From the NCBI RefSeq assembly GCF_036850765.1, contig NC_089492.1:102629022-102693021 (forward strand): a DNA stretch of 64,000 nucleotides. The letters are read 5' to 3'. The notes beneath the pieces were generated by a model. That model saw only the letters and a program-made list of their open reading frames with translations. It had not been told where the DNA came from and searched no databases. Origin of the DNA: Saccopteryx bilineata. Its lineage: Eukaryota; Chordata; Mammalia; Chiroptera; Emballonuridae. Below, in pieces: positions 45,466-57,660 of this stretch. The position numbers and the translations under genes were made by a program. The number at the start of each line of letters is the position of its first letter. Position 1 is the stretch's first letter.

Positions 45466-45584
45466 CCAACACAGAAATTTGTTTCCTCTCACACCCTTTC
45501 TTCATTATTGTTTTTCCTTTATTTTTTCTTTTCTGGTCATAAAGTAATTAGTGTTCATTAGAGACATATTATAAAAAAATAATA

Positions 45585-45960
45585 GCCTGACCAGGCAGTG
45601 GCACAGTGGATAGAGCGTTGGACTGGGACGTGGAGGAACCAGGTTAGAGATGCCGAGGTTGCCGGCTTGAGCGCGGGCTCATCAGCTTGAGCAGGGGTCA
45701 CTGGCTTGAGCGTAGGATCATAGACATGTCCCCATGGTCACTGGATTGAGCCCAGAGGTCGCTGGCTTAAAGCCCAAGGTTACTGGCTTGAGCAAGGGGT
45801 CACTCACTCTGCTGGAGCCCCCTGGTCAAGGCACATATGAGAAAGCAATCAATGAACAACTAAGATGCCACAGTGAAGAATTGATGCTTCTCATCTCTCT
45901 CCCTTCTGATCTGTCTGTCCCTATCTGTCCCTCTCTCTGTCTCTCTCTCTGTCTCTGTCA
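45585..45960 (+). mobile_element. tRNA-derived bat SINE ('gcctgaccaggc' family)
   Basis: Head 'gcctgaccaggcagtggcac', 'gtggatagagcgttggactg', several 'ggtcactggcttgagc' modules, 'aaggcacatatgagaaagca', CT tract. The tail is a TAA microsatellite. Confidence 0.92.
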
Positions 45961-45985
45961 TAATAATAATAATAATAATAATAAT
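45961..45985 (+). repeat. (TAA)n microsatellite at a SINE tail
   Basis: 25 bases of uninterrupted TAA directly after the SINE's CT-rich end. Confidence 0.97.
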
Positions 45986-46430
45986 ATAAAAGTACATGGA
46001 AAAAAGAAAAAGCATCTATACTCTCAGAGCAAAGATACAATTATTAGCACTTACATGTGTATATTCCAGTTTGTAAAATTCATTTTAAACACATGAAATA
46101 TCACATTGCATATACAACTATTATCTTTTTAAAAATTGACCTTTTTGACAAAAATATTTTCATGTCATTAAAAATTTGAAAAAAGCATCTGTAGTGCTTT
46201 CCTGGTGCCCATTATGTGGGAATGCAACTAGTTTCTTCACTGCTTCCCACCTGCGAAATATCTGTTTTTCTATCTTTTGAAATTTAAAATAATAGTTCAC
46301 TAATATCTTTGTATGAACATATTTATCTGAATTTAGTTTTTCCTAGGCTAACTAAAAAGAGTGGAGTTACTGGGTCAAACAGTGCAATTGTGATTTTAAG
46401 TAGTGATTTCGTTTTCTGATTTTAAAAGTA

Positions 46431-47215
46431 ACAGGTTTTTATTGTGAAAAACTTAGAACACATGAAAGTATCATCTATAACTTTTCAAATGACTAGTATA
46501 ACATTTTTGTGTGTTTATTTCTCAGTCTTTTATTCCAATGATATATATATACAGGTATAAATAAATATACCTTCATAAAATTAGTATTACATAGTATATA
46601 CAAAGTTTAGTATAATCATTATGTTATAAATTATCTTTGAAAATATTATTTTTAACAGCTGTGCAATTCCACTTTAAGAATGCAGCATATAAATTTAAGT
46701 GTTCTTTCACACATAACCATTTAGATTTTTGTTTCCAAAATTTCCTATTAATAACTCTGTTATAAATATATGAACATCTGTGAATATTAATCTTTGACCT
46801 CATCTCTGAATATATCCTTCAAATATATTCCTAGAAGTGAAATTACTAAGCCAAAGTATGCAAGCATTGTCAAAGCATTGGTACATATTGCCCAATTGTG
46901 TTCCAAAAAGCATTCTTATTAACTAAGCAGAGATCGACCATCTTACCATACCCTTGAAATATTGCTTATTATAAATTAAAACTGTAGTAGCTTTTCATTA
47001 GCAAAATGTGCTTCATCTCTTTAATTTTCCCTTTTATTATTAATAATATTAAACATGTTTATAAATGTTTATCAGCTACTTATAGTTCATTTTTTGAGAT
47101 TATCTGTTCCAGGAACCTTATCCACTTAACTGTTTTTGTTTCATTGTATTGTTATTTTAAATGAGCTCTTTATATTTTAAAGATATTAATCTTATGCCTA
47201 TCATATTAATCCTTG
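46431..47215 (-). mobile_element. Second old L1 3' region, antisense
   Basis: A new antisense L1 3' UTR starts near 46430 ('ttattgtgaaaaacttagaa'), followed by 'aactctgttataaatatatg', 'ttcctagaagtgaaattact' and 'atgagctctttatattttaa'. AT-rich and decayed. Confidence 0.7.
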
Positions 47216-47229
47216 AAGAATTTTCCAAA

Positions 47230-48125
<896 letters not shown>

Positions 48126-48277
48126 AAATCATTTCAATAAAACACAAAATCTTTGCTTTCCCTTCATAATCTCTTAGAGCATACCAATAGTATAGGGAAA
48201 ATTTGGTCTTTTAGCAGAGAAAGAATCAAACTCAAATTTTGTATCAGCTTACTTTTGATATTTAAATTTACTTATTT

Positions 48278-48572
48278 GGCCCTGGCCGGTTGGCTCAGTG
48301 GTAGAGTGTCAGCTGGTATATGGAAGTCTTGGGTTCTATTCCCAGTCAGGGCACACAGGAGCAAAGTTCGAGCAAAGTTGGCCCCGGTCACTGAGGATGG
48401 TTCCATGGCCTCGCTTCAGGCACTACAAGAGCTCAGTTGCTGAGAGCAGCAGTCCAGACAGGCAGAGCATCGCCTAGTAGGGGGCTTGCCAGGTGGATCT
48501 GGGCAGGGCACATGCGGGAGTCTATCTCTGCCTCCCTGCCTCTCACTTAATAAAAAAATAACAATAATAAAA
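48278..48572 (+). mobile_element. Rhin-1-like SINE, older copy
   Basis: Head 'ggccctggccggttggctca', 'cagtcagggcacacaggagc', 'ggttccatggcctcgcttca', A-rich tail. Target duplication 'tacttattt' at 48269-48277 and 48573-48581. The body is diverged and lacks the CTCF-like cores of the younger copies. Confidence 0.92.
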
Positions 48573-48581
48573 TACTTATTT

Positions 48582-49553
48582 TATTAAATTCATTTTAATC
48601 TTATTTAGCTTGACCACACATAAAATTTCCTTTTTCAAGATTACTTTTTAACAAACTCTACAACTTTCTTGTCCCTTTTAGTTTGTCTCTTACTCATTCA
48701 GAAATAACCAACTTCTTTTAAGACAAACCACTTTTTTAAATCCCCCCAAAATGCATTTTTATATTGTATATCTTTTATTTACTGAACACACATCCTATTT
48801 CCTCATATTCAAAGTAATTTCCCTTGTTACTAGTCATAATTACATATATTCATTAACAAATCCAAACTTATCTTTTAGTTTATGTACAAAAAAGACATCA
48901 ACAGTAGGCAAACTTGGACTTATTTGGCAATTAATATGTCAGTATTTTATCTTGTTTGTAAATGGTATGAATAGTGAATGACTATATATTATTTAGTTCA
49001 ACTAGAAAAATTGTAGATTTTCAAGTTTTCAAAAGATTTCAGGAAACTATTTTTGTACATATCAAATGTAATTATTGCTAAAGAGTTCAACTAAAAAAAA
49101 CCTTTTTATCCTACTTACATTTATTTGATTTACTAGTTCTTAATAATTATGTTTAGATTACTTATGAAAATTTTATCATACTGAGATTTTTTGCTGATAA
49201 ATTTTGCAAGAGGTAACATGAACTTATTTGACTAAAAACCCCAGGTAGAACAAAAGTAATATGCTTCATACTGACAACTCTAAAGACATGCCTATTTAAC
49301 CAAACCAGACTCAAACCAGCTTTAGTATTAAATATGTTCCCAGATCACCTGATTCTGAAAAGCATTTGGGTTAATGTTTATTATATTTCTGAGAATTTTT
49401 GTATAAACATTTAATTCCTTTAAGCCAATTAAACAGAGCTTTTTACAAACCAATTCTAGTAATATCCTTCAGAGATAGGCATACATATACATATATATAG
49501 ACAGATGCAACCAGAGATCCAATAGTTTTGTTTAAAAGTGTCAGCCATGAATA
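48582..49553. other. AT-rich unassigned sequence
   Basis: About 970 bases. May be part of an old retroviral interior that resumes at 53695, but I cannot show this. Includes a short AT/AC alternation 'catacatatacatatatata' near 49480. Confidence 0.35.
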
Positions 49554-51089
49554 GGTCTGGTCAAGATGGTAGAGTAGGTAAAGCTGTACTCATCTCCCCC
49601 CATGATAACATCAAAATTACAACTAAATTATAGAACAGGCACCCTTGAGAACCACCCAGAGAGCTGGCTCAACAGAGCTCCTGTAACTAAGGATATAAAC
49701 AAAAAAGCCATCTTGAGACTGGTAGGTGGGGTAGAGACACTATATGGGCTGGCCCCATACCCTTACATGGTGGTTAAGAATCAAGAGGGGTATTTCAGCT
49801 ACAAAGATCCCCCTTGAGGAGTGAGAGTGCCCAGCCTCACACCAGACAGCCCAGCCCAAACCTCCAATGCGCGGAAGAGAAGACCTTCTAACAGCTGGCT
49901 GTGAAAATCTATGGGGGTTCCGTCCACGTGAGACAGAAGTCTTCTGGAGGCCTAGGCATCTTCTTAAAGGGGTCAGGCGCAGATTACTCACTGATGGACT
50001 TACTCATTCTGAACTCCAATGCTGGGCAGCAGACCAAAAAGTACCAGGGACACATGAACAGAAACAGAACTGTCTGGCTTCGGAACAGAGGCTGGAGAGG
50101 TAGCTCTCTCCACCAATTTGCTTGGAGCCCTCCCCCCTCAGAGATAGCCATTCTTCCTTTGCTGAGCCCTTCGCCAACCTAGCCTACTGTTACAGGCAGG
50201 CACCAAATCTGACTCTTTATCAAACTTACCCCACTCTAGTGATTCTCTGAGAACCCATTCCACCAACTAGTATACAGGCTAGAATGTCTTTCAGCAGCCG
50301 TTACTCTCAAGCAGCTGGCCTCAGCCCATGCTGTGGACTTCCCTGAAATCTTTGAAAGGACCACAAACCCCAGACATCAGTGACTGGCCTTAGCATCCCC
50401 TGTACCTCTTGCTAAGCAGCATAAGCAGCACAGCACAGCACTAGTGGCAGCTGGTCTTCGTTTGCAGCAAAGCCTCTCCTAGGTGCCTCCAAGCCCAGCA
50501 CAGGCAGCTACCATCTGTGGATAACTTTGTAGCTCCTACCAAGTGGCCCTGGGCTGGGTGCAGGCAGTGGCTGACTGGGCCTGCCTCAGAGCTCCTTCTA
50601 AGGGGACGCAGAGCTAACACCCAGTGACTCGTTTCAGACCACACCAATTATTGTGGAGATATCATCTACTTACCTCCACAAATAACACATCCAAAGGGTG
50701 GATTCAGCAGACACCAAATCCCCGCTACAGCAAATCCCACTCTGTGGGGTCAGCCCACACACAATAACTCACCCACTATAGTCACAGCCAGTATCCACAG
50801 CCAGTCAGCCTGATGTTCATTCAGTTCCCCTCATTAATATGACAATAGCAACCAAGGTTCAACTACAACAAGGGGGTCACATACAACTCACACAAGGGAC
50901 ACCCCTGTAGCATCTGGCTCAGGGGACTAGGAAGACTGTGCCACTAGGTCCCATAGGACACTTACTACATAAGGCCATGCTGCTAAAACTGGGATACATA
51001 GAAGATCTACATAATATGTAAAAACAAACATAGGGAGTCAGCCAAACTGAGGAGTCAAAGAAACCTGTCCCAAATTAAAGAACAGGACA

Positions 51090-51900
51090 AAACTTCAGAA
51101 AAATAATTAAACAAAATAGAGGCAAGCAATCTACCAGATACAGAATTCAAAACACTGGTCATAGGGATATTCAAAGAACTTAGTGAGGACTTCAACAAAG
51201 AGATAGTAAGCATAAAAAAGGACATCAAAACCATAAAAAATCACCAGTCAGTAATGAAGACAACAGTAACTGAAGTGAAGAATGTACCAGAAAGAATTAG
51301 TATATTCAGAAGCCTAGATGAAGCAGAGGATCAAGTCAGTGATTTGGAAGAGAAGAAAGCAGAAAACAGCCAATTCAAACAGCAAAAAGAAAAAAGAATT
51401 TTAAAAAATGAGGATAGTTTAAGGGCCTTCTGGGTCAATATCAAGCATAACAATGTTTGCATCATAGGAGTACCAGAAGGAGAAGAGAAAGAACAAGGAA
51501 TTTAAAACCTATTTTAAGAAACACTGACTGAAAACCTTCTTACCCTGGAAAAGGAAATAGACACACAAGTCCAGGAAGCACAGAGAGTCCCAAACAAGAT
51601 GAACCCAGAGGCCCCCACAAAGACACGTCATAATTAAAACACCAAAGGTTAAAGACAAAGAGAGAATCTTAAAAGCAGCAAGAGAAAGACAGTTAGTTAC
51701 CTACAAGGGAGCTCCTATAAGACTGTCAGTTGACTTCTCAACAGAAAGTTTTCAGACCAAAAAGGACTGGCACAAAATATTCAAAGTGATGAAAAGCAAG
51801 TCTTACAACCAAGATTATTGTACCCAGCAATGCTATCATTTAGAATCAAAGGACATGTAAAGAGCTTCCCAGACAAGGAAAAGCTAAAGGAGTGTATCAC
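51090..51900 (+). pseudogene. L1 ORF1 remnant
   Basis: Lysine/glutamate-rich coiled-coil-like text with the frame 51254-51505 containing 'SLDEAEDQVSDLEEK' and 'IIGVPEGEEKEQGI', characteristic of the coiled coil and start of the RNA-recognition domain in L1 ORF1 proteins (RNA-binding chaperone of the L1 particle). A stop follows immediately and later parts are out of frame, so it is not functional. Confidence 0.8.
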
Positions 51901-51960
51901 CACCAAACAAAATACAAACAAGTATTACAAGATATGTTTTTTAAGAAGAGCAATTTTTTT

Positions 51961-52323
51961 TTTTGTATTTTTCTGAAGCTGGAAACGGGGAGAGACAGTC
52001 AGACAGACTCCCGCATGCGCCCGACTGGGATCCACCCGGCACGCCCACCAGGGGGTGATGCTCTGCCCACCAGGGGGCGATGCTCTGCCCCTCCGGGGTG
52101 TCACTCTGTCACGACCAGAGCCACTCTAGCGCCTGGGGCAGAGGCCAAGGAGCCATCCCCAGCGCCCGGGCCATCTTTGCTCCAATGGAGCCTCTGCTGC
52201 GGGACGGGAAGAGAGAGACAGAGAGGAAGGAGAGGGGGAGGGGTGGAGAAGCAGATGGGCGCTTCTCCTGTGTGCCCCGGCTGGGAATCAAACCCGGGAC
52301 TTCTGCACGCCAGGCCGATGCTC
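51961..52323 (-). mobile_element. Rhin-1-like SINE, antisense, well preserved
   Basis: T-rich tail, 'ttctgaagctggaaacgggg', 'gactcccgcatgcgcccgac', 'ggccatctttgctccaatgg', head 'atgctct' slightly truncated. Flanked by 19-bp duplications 'taagaagagcaattttttt' (51942-51960) and 'taagaagaacaattttttt' (52324-52342), one mismatch. Confidence 0.94.
52045..52080 (+). promoter_or_regulatory. Two CTCF-like motifs in the SINE body
   Basis: 'ccaccagggggtga' (52045-52058) and 'ccaccagggggcga' (52067-52080) on the plus strand match the CTCF core consensus; the second is the closer match. Occupancy is inferred, not shown. Confidence 0.55.
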
Positions 52324-52693
52324 TAAGAAGAACAATTTTTTTTAAAAGATCAAAATTATGAATAATAAAATGGCAATAACTATGTATTTATCAATAATTG
52401 CTTTAAATGTAAATGGATTAAATGCTTCAATCAAAAGACATGGACTGGCTGAATGAATAGGAAAACAATATACATACATATGCTGCCTACAAGAGACTAC
52501 TTCATACAGAAAGACAAAGTACAGATTGAAGTAAATGGATGGAAAAAGGTATTTTATGCAAATGGAAAAAAAAAAGCTAGGGTAATAATACTTACATCAG
52601 ACAAGTAGACTTTAAAACAAAGGTTATTAACAAGACATAAAGAAAGACCAAGCAATTCTACTTCTGGATATTTATCCAAAAAAACCCAAAACA

Positions 52694-53067
52694 GGCCCTG
52701 GCTGGTAGAGCATCGGCCAGGCATGTAAAAGTCCTGGGTTCATTCCTGGTCAGGGCACACAGGACAAGCGCCCATCTGCTTCTCCATTCCTCCTCATCTT
52801 GCTTCTCTCTCTCTCTCTTCTCCTCCCCTCCTACAGCTATGGCTCAATTAGAGCAAGCTGGCCCCGGGTGCTGAGGATGGCTCCATGGCCTCTGCCTCAG
52901 GCACTAAAAACGGCTCCGGCTGCAATGGAGCAAGGGCCCCAGATGGGCAGAGCATCATACCCTAGTGAGCTTGCCAGGTGGATTCTGGTCGGGATACATT
53001 CAGGAGGCTGTCTCTGCTTCCCCTCCTCTCACTAAAATAAAAAATAAATGAACATAATTTAAAAAAG
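52694..53067 (+). mobile_element. Rhin-1-like SINE, older copy
   Basis: 'ggccctggctggtagagcat', 'ctggtcagggcacacaggac', 'gctccatggcctctgcctca', A-rich tail. Target duplication 'aaacccaaaaca' at 52682-52693 and 53068-53079. CTCF-like cores are absent or decayed. Confidence 0.92.
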
Positions 53068-53671
53068 AAACCCAAAACACTAATTTGAATATGCACCCCT
53101 ATGTTCATTGCAGCAGTATCTACAATAGCCAAGATATGAAAGCAGCCTAAGTGTCCCCCGATGGGTGAATAGATAAAGAAGATGTGGTGCATACATACAA
53201 TGGAACGTTACCTGGCATAAAAGAAGAATAAAATCTTACCATTTGTGACAACATGGATAAACCTAGAGGATATTGTGGTGAGTAAAATAAGTCAGAGAAA
53301 TACAAATACCACGGTTTTAGTTACATGTAGAATCTAAAAAACAAAATAAATGAACAAACAAAACAGAAACAAACTCGTAGATACACAGAACAAACTGATG
53401 GTTGCCAGGTGGGAGGGAGTTTGGGGGGCTGGGTGAAAAAATAAAGGGGTTAAGAAGTACAAATCGGCAGTTACAAAATAGTTATGGAGATGTAAAATAC
53501 AGCATAGGGAATATAATCAAATTTATTATAATAACCGTGTATGCTGTCAGTGGTACTAGACTTGCCAGGGAGAACACTTCGTAAGGTATATAAATGTCTA
53601 ACCATTATGCTGTATGCCTGAAATTAATATAATATTGAATGCCACTATAACTGGGAAATTAAAAATAAAAG

Positions 53672-54014
53672 TTTAGTAATGAGACAGGTACAATAAGGCA
53701 CACAAAAACCCCACTAGTTTATAGCAATTGGAATAAGTTAAATTTATTTGTTCAAATGCCTAAGGCTTTTTCTCATTAATATTTGTGGAAAAGACAATTA
53801 AGAGTTGTTTGTTCTTGGTAAGCAGCAGTTTGTGCTTTAAAATAAAACTGCTCATTTCATATTTCCTCTCCTTCAATCTTAGGAATTGAAGATGGTAAAG
53901 ATAGGTGTGTTTGGAACTGCTTCTAGAGTTATATTTCTGGTTTCACAAAGATTTGTAAGATAAGGACAGTTACTGTCAAATTCCCCAAAGAATTGGGTTT
54001 TAACTTACATGACA
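53672..54014. other. Unassigned AT-rich sequence
   Basis: Nothing recognised; it ends at a hAT target duplication. Confidence 0.4.
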
Positions 54015-54022
54015 TCATAGGG

Positions 54023-54344
54023 CAGGGGTCCCCAAACTTTTTACACAGGGGGCCAGTTCACTGTCCCTCAGACCATTGGAGGGCCGGAAAAAACTATGAA
54101 CAAATTCCTATGCACACTGCACATATCTTATTTTAAAGTAAAAAACAAAACAGGAACAAATACAATATTTAAAATAAAGAACAAGTAAATTTAAATCAAC
54201 AAACTGACCAATATTTCAATGGGAACTATGCTCCTCTCACTGACCACCAATGAAAGAGGTGCCCTTCCAGAAGTGCGGCAGGGGCCAGATAAATGGCCTC
54301 AGGGGGCCGCATGTGGCCCGCGGGCCGTAGTTTGGGGACCCCTG
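54023..54344. mobile_element. Non-autonomous hAT element, 322 bp
   Basis: Perfect 16-bp terminal inverted repeats 'caggggtccccaaact' and a perfect 8-bp target duplication 'tcataggg' at 54015-54022 and 54345-54352. The ends carry 'gggggccagttcactgtccc' and 'ggccgcatgtggcccgcggg'. No coding capacity. Longer version of the element at 33848-34039. Confidence 0.96.
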
Positions 54345-54352
54345 TCATAGGG

Positions 54353-55592
54353 TGATCTACTCATTCAACTATATAATTCCTAGTTTATTTTCCCTTTGGG
54401 TACATAGTTTTATTTTAGCTCAGGGGAGGAGGTTTTAGACTTTAAAATATTTTTTATTAGACTTTAAATATTTAGCTTTTAATTTTGCCATGTTTCTGAT
54501 TTTAAAAAGTTATTAAATCCCTTCAATTACCTTGTCAGGTTTCAAGTGGGAGAAAAAGTAGTAAATAAATAAATAAAATACTTGCTCAGATGGCCAAAGT
54601 TTCTTTTAGGATCCTTTTAGAGCTGATTTTTTAAAAAAGTCATTTTGTCTTTTAGAAGCTTCTGCATATTAATCAAAGAATGCATTCCATTGTCCTCCAG
54701 AGATTTGATATTCTCTCTTTTAGGCATGGCCCTTGAGGTGAAATTAAAACAAAGGTTTGCAGCCCTGGCCAGATAGGTCAGTTGGTTAGAGCATCATCCC
54801 AAAATGCAGAAGTTTGATCACTGATCAGGGTACATACAGGAAAACACAGTGTTCTTGTCTTTCTCTCTCACTCCCTCTCTCACTGAAATCAATCAATAGA
54901 GTTTTTCTGAATGGCCATCAGAGTTTTAAATGATTTGTCTAAGTTGTTTCATTTTACTAAAAAGGCACAAGAGGAGGAACCAAAATATTTGTATATATAA
55001 TTAGAGTTCCCAAGGAAGAAACTTTTGGGGAACTTTTATTAGAGGATGGAGGTCCTATGTTAAACACAAATTCCCCGAAAGCTGTCGTGGCTGGACAAAA
55101 AGAGACATCGTGGCTCTCTTGGAATCATTTAACTTCTTAAAGTCCTCTAAATATCAGTTGGAAAATACTTCCCATTCAGCTTGTTTAGCATTTCCAAGAT
55201 TCTCTAACTGTGCGTGAAAATATACTAATTTCGGAATCTCGAAAGATCCCTAAAGTGGCCATTGTAATTTCAAATTGTCCTTTGAACCAAAAGCTCATCA
55301 AGAGAAATATTTAGCTGAGGATGGACAGTAAATCCAGCGGTGTTCCAGAATGGGCTTGTCCCTCCCAAGCAGAGTTAGACAGAGGTTGCCCATGACAAAA
55401 AGCCGGTATCAGAGGGCCCAAGAATAAAAGATCTGAACCTCAACTGAAAACAGGAAGTTCAGAACTGACGGAACTCACCATGGGAATCCCAGGGCACAGA
55501 GTGCTCAGGCGGTTACCTTGCTCAGATCCAAGGTTGGAACCAGAATTTGATGCAGAGTGTTCTTCAGATTCTACAACCGTGGCGCCTTAAAT
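54353..55592 (-). other. Unassigned; possible retroviral interior next to an LTR
   Basis: Directly left of the antisense LTR-like repeat. On the minus strand the first bases after the LTR are 'tttaaggcgccacggttgta', which could be a decayed primer-binding site, but no tRNA match is established. No viral coding block recognised. A VES-like SINE lies at 54763-54903. Confidence 0.35.
54763..54903 (+). mobile_element. VES-like bat SINE
   Basis: 'agccctggccagataggtca', 'gttggttagagcatcatccc', 'gatcagggtacatacaggaa', CT tract and 'aaatcaatcaatag' tail follow the bat VES SINE. Only one copy of this family in the window. Confidence 0.8.
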
Positions 55593-56100
55593 GTCAACCG
55601 AGCACTAAAGAGTCAGCAGGCTTTGGCTAGAAATGAATGGCAAAGAGATTTATTCAAGGGTCTTAGGATTTACTAATGGGAAATTCAATAGGCAATAACC
55701 AAAGTGTCGTGAAGGAGAAAGAAAAACTGAGAGTTTTAACAGGAAAATGTTAGAACTCTTCAGAGTCCTGCATTCTTAGCCTCTGGATTGGTCCAAGATG
55801 GTAATTTTACAGATGTCCAGTGGTCTAGATAATAAATGTTAGGCAATGTGGACATGTGGACATTCTTTCCTGTACTCTTCATTCTTTCCTAAGTCCTCCA
55901 CAGGGTTATCTATTGGAATTTATATATCTTCAGGCATTGATGCGCAACTAAAATGTTCAAAAGTTTACATTCCCAGGACATTAAAGCAAGAGTAGAATTT
56001 TTTGCTCATATCTTAGACTACTGCATTTTAGTAATTTAGCGGCTTGACTATAGTGACTCCATTTCGTTTCCTCACTTTCTCTTCAAGCATGAACAAGACA
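55593..56100 (-). mobile_element. LTR-like repeat, copy 2 of 2
   Basis: About 508 bases with minus-strand ends TGTC..GACA. A minus-strand 'aataaa' (within 'gaataaatctctttgccatt') is correctly placed for polyadenylation. Homologous to 18236-18732, roughly 70-75% by eye. No short target duplication found ('ttaaa' left, 'aatcc' right). Confidence 0.6.
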
Positions 56101-56104
56101 AATC

Positions 56105-56490
56105 CCCGACCCCACCAAGATGATATTCTGATGGTGGGAGACAAGAAACAAACATGATTCCAGAGAACAAATATTCCGGTGGTGTAGAGGGCCTGGAAGC
56201 CTGGGAAGGCTTGGGATTGATGAGGAGAAGGCAGGCTGCAAGGAACCAGTGGGGTGAAGGGGCATCACAAGAAGGTCTGCACGTGGTCAGAATGCTAGCG
56301 GCACAGCATGACAGAGGCACGGGGGAGCTTAGAGAAGGAGCAGCAGCTGCACCAGGTAAGGCACCTGGAATGTATTCTGCCCCTAATGGAAAACCATTGG
56401 ACGGTATAAACAATGGAGTGACAGGATCTCATCTCTGAGATTTAAAAGATGACTCTGGCTGCTGTGTAGAGAATAGTCTGTAGCAGTGAC
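56105..56490 (-). mobile_element. L2 relic, antisense
   Basis: 'agcagcagctgcaccaggta' region, 'ggaaaaccattggacggtat', 'atggagtgacaggatctcat', 'gactctggctgctgtgtaga', 'gaatagtctgtagcagtgac' follow the antisense L2 order. Confidence 0.75.
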
Positions 56491-56519
56491 AAGAGAAAAC
56501 CAAACAAAACCAAACAATG

Positions 56520-56655
56520 GACTAAGAGATAGGAGCCCTGGGTTCCTCAATATGCCATGTGCGATCTTAGATATGTCCCTTAGTCCCCTGTTATCTGTCC
56601 TTAAAGTGCCAATGGTACCGTCTGTGCTCTTTATGTCATAGAGACAGGGTGGCAA
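56520..56655 (+). mobile_element. MIR SINE relic
   Basis: 'ggagccctgggttcctcaat', 'gcgatcttagatatgtccct', 'tagtcccctgttatctgtcc' match sense MIR. Confidence 0.6.
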
Positions 56656-57489
56656 GCAGTGCTAGACCATTTTAAAAGTTACTTTTAAAGAACAAAAGGC
56701 TATAGACAAGCAAAGGCGATGGTATCTTCTTGATTGCTCAGTATATTAAATACTCACTAAATTTAATTGGTTAAGTGGGGTCTACCTAATAATAACTTGA
56801 GTTAATTTCTTACATGAACATTATGGCTTCTGAGATTTGACTCACTCACAGCTGGTTAGCTAATTAGGCTGAGGCCAAACAACTGAGGCACCCCAGTGCG
56901 AGCCAGATCCTGACCCTCCTGATCCCAAGCTGATCAGACAGCTTCCAATTGGATGTCACGAATCATCACCAGCCCCACCGAGAGAGTGGTCCTTCCCTAC
57001 CACTGAGGCAGGCCCCCACCCTCTGTGCGAGAAAATGTGATCTGGGTTTGAAGATGAGCTTCAAGCCGGCTGAGTTGCCTCGCTTTTCTCCCAAGGTGAT
57101 TTTTTTCTAAGGCTAATAGGGGCAAGAACCTTGTCCTGGTTTCCTCACAGGGAGATGTGGGATCAACAGAAACCCTTGGGACACGTTGGTGTGTTAGTTG
57201 TGCTGCCGTTGCTACTGAGCGAACTGCTCCCATTGTCAGTGGATTGGGAAAGCATGCCTGTGACACATCAAGAAAGGTTTTTGTATTCCCCCAGCACATG
57301 TCACCTTGTACCTAGCCCCAGCCCTGCAGGTTGAATTTCAACAGAAGAGAATTTTTCTGAAAACACATGTGCATAAAGCAAAACAAACAGAAAAATCAAA
57401 CCAAACAAACCAAAAAAAAAAAAAAAAAAAGTAAGAAGCCAGACTCTAGCCACATGCACAATTTGAATGGTATTTAGCTAATTTTTAGC
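56656..57489. other. Unassigned sequence with a poly-A run
   Basis: An A-rich stretch at 57360-57430 ends in about 20 A. It could be a retroposon tail, but no body is recognised upstream. Confidence 0.4.
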
Positions 57490-57660
57490 TTAAGCACTGT
57501 GTATGTGTGTATGTGTGAAAGCTCACTTAATCCTCACATAATCCCTACAAATTGGTATCATCAACTGATACTCAGAAAAGGTAATGGATTTGTCCAAGGA
57601 TATCAGATGAGTTCCAGGGCTGGGAGTAGCTGGCCCAGGTCAGCCTAATTCTAAGGCCCT
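57490..57660 (-). mobile_element. MIR SINE relic, antisense
   Basis: 'cacttaatcctcacataatc', 'gatactcagaaaaggtaatg', 'gatttgtccaaggatatcag' follow antisense MIR. Confidence 0.8.

Larger units (their letters stand above)
45500..46430 (-). mobile_element. Old L1 3' region, antisense, split by a SINE
   Basis: 'cataaagtaattagtgttca' before and 'gtacatggaaaaaagaaaaa' after the SINE belong to one antisense L1 3' UTR; 'gagttactgggtcaaacagt' near 46365 is the ORF2 C-terminal region. Confidence 0.7.
49554..53671 (+). mobile_element. Internally deleted L1 with two nested SINEs
   Basis: Starts 'ggtctggtcaagatggtaga', a typical L1 5' UTR start. A 5' UTR of about 1.5 kb is followed by an ORF1 remnant (51090-51900), the start of the ORF2 endonuclease region (52370-52630), then an abrupt jump near 52640-52650 to the ORF2 C-terminus ('gcaattctacttctggatat', 53097-53290) and the 3' UTR ('gatggttgccaggtgggagg'). 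Most of ORF2, including the reverse transcriptase, is missing. Ends in an A-rich tail. No clear target duplication found. Confidence 0.85.

Noticed and set aside
57360..57430. Processed pseudogene tail (poly-A)
   Set aside because: No recognisable gene body or target duplication upstream.
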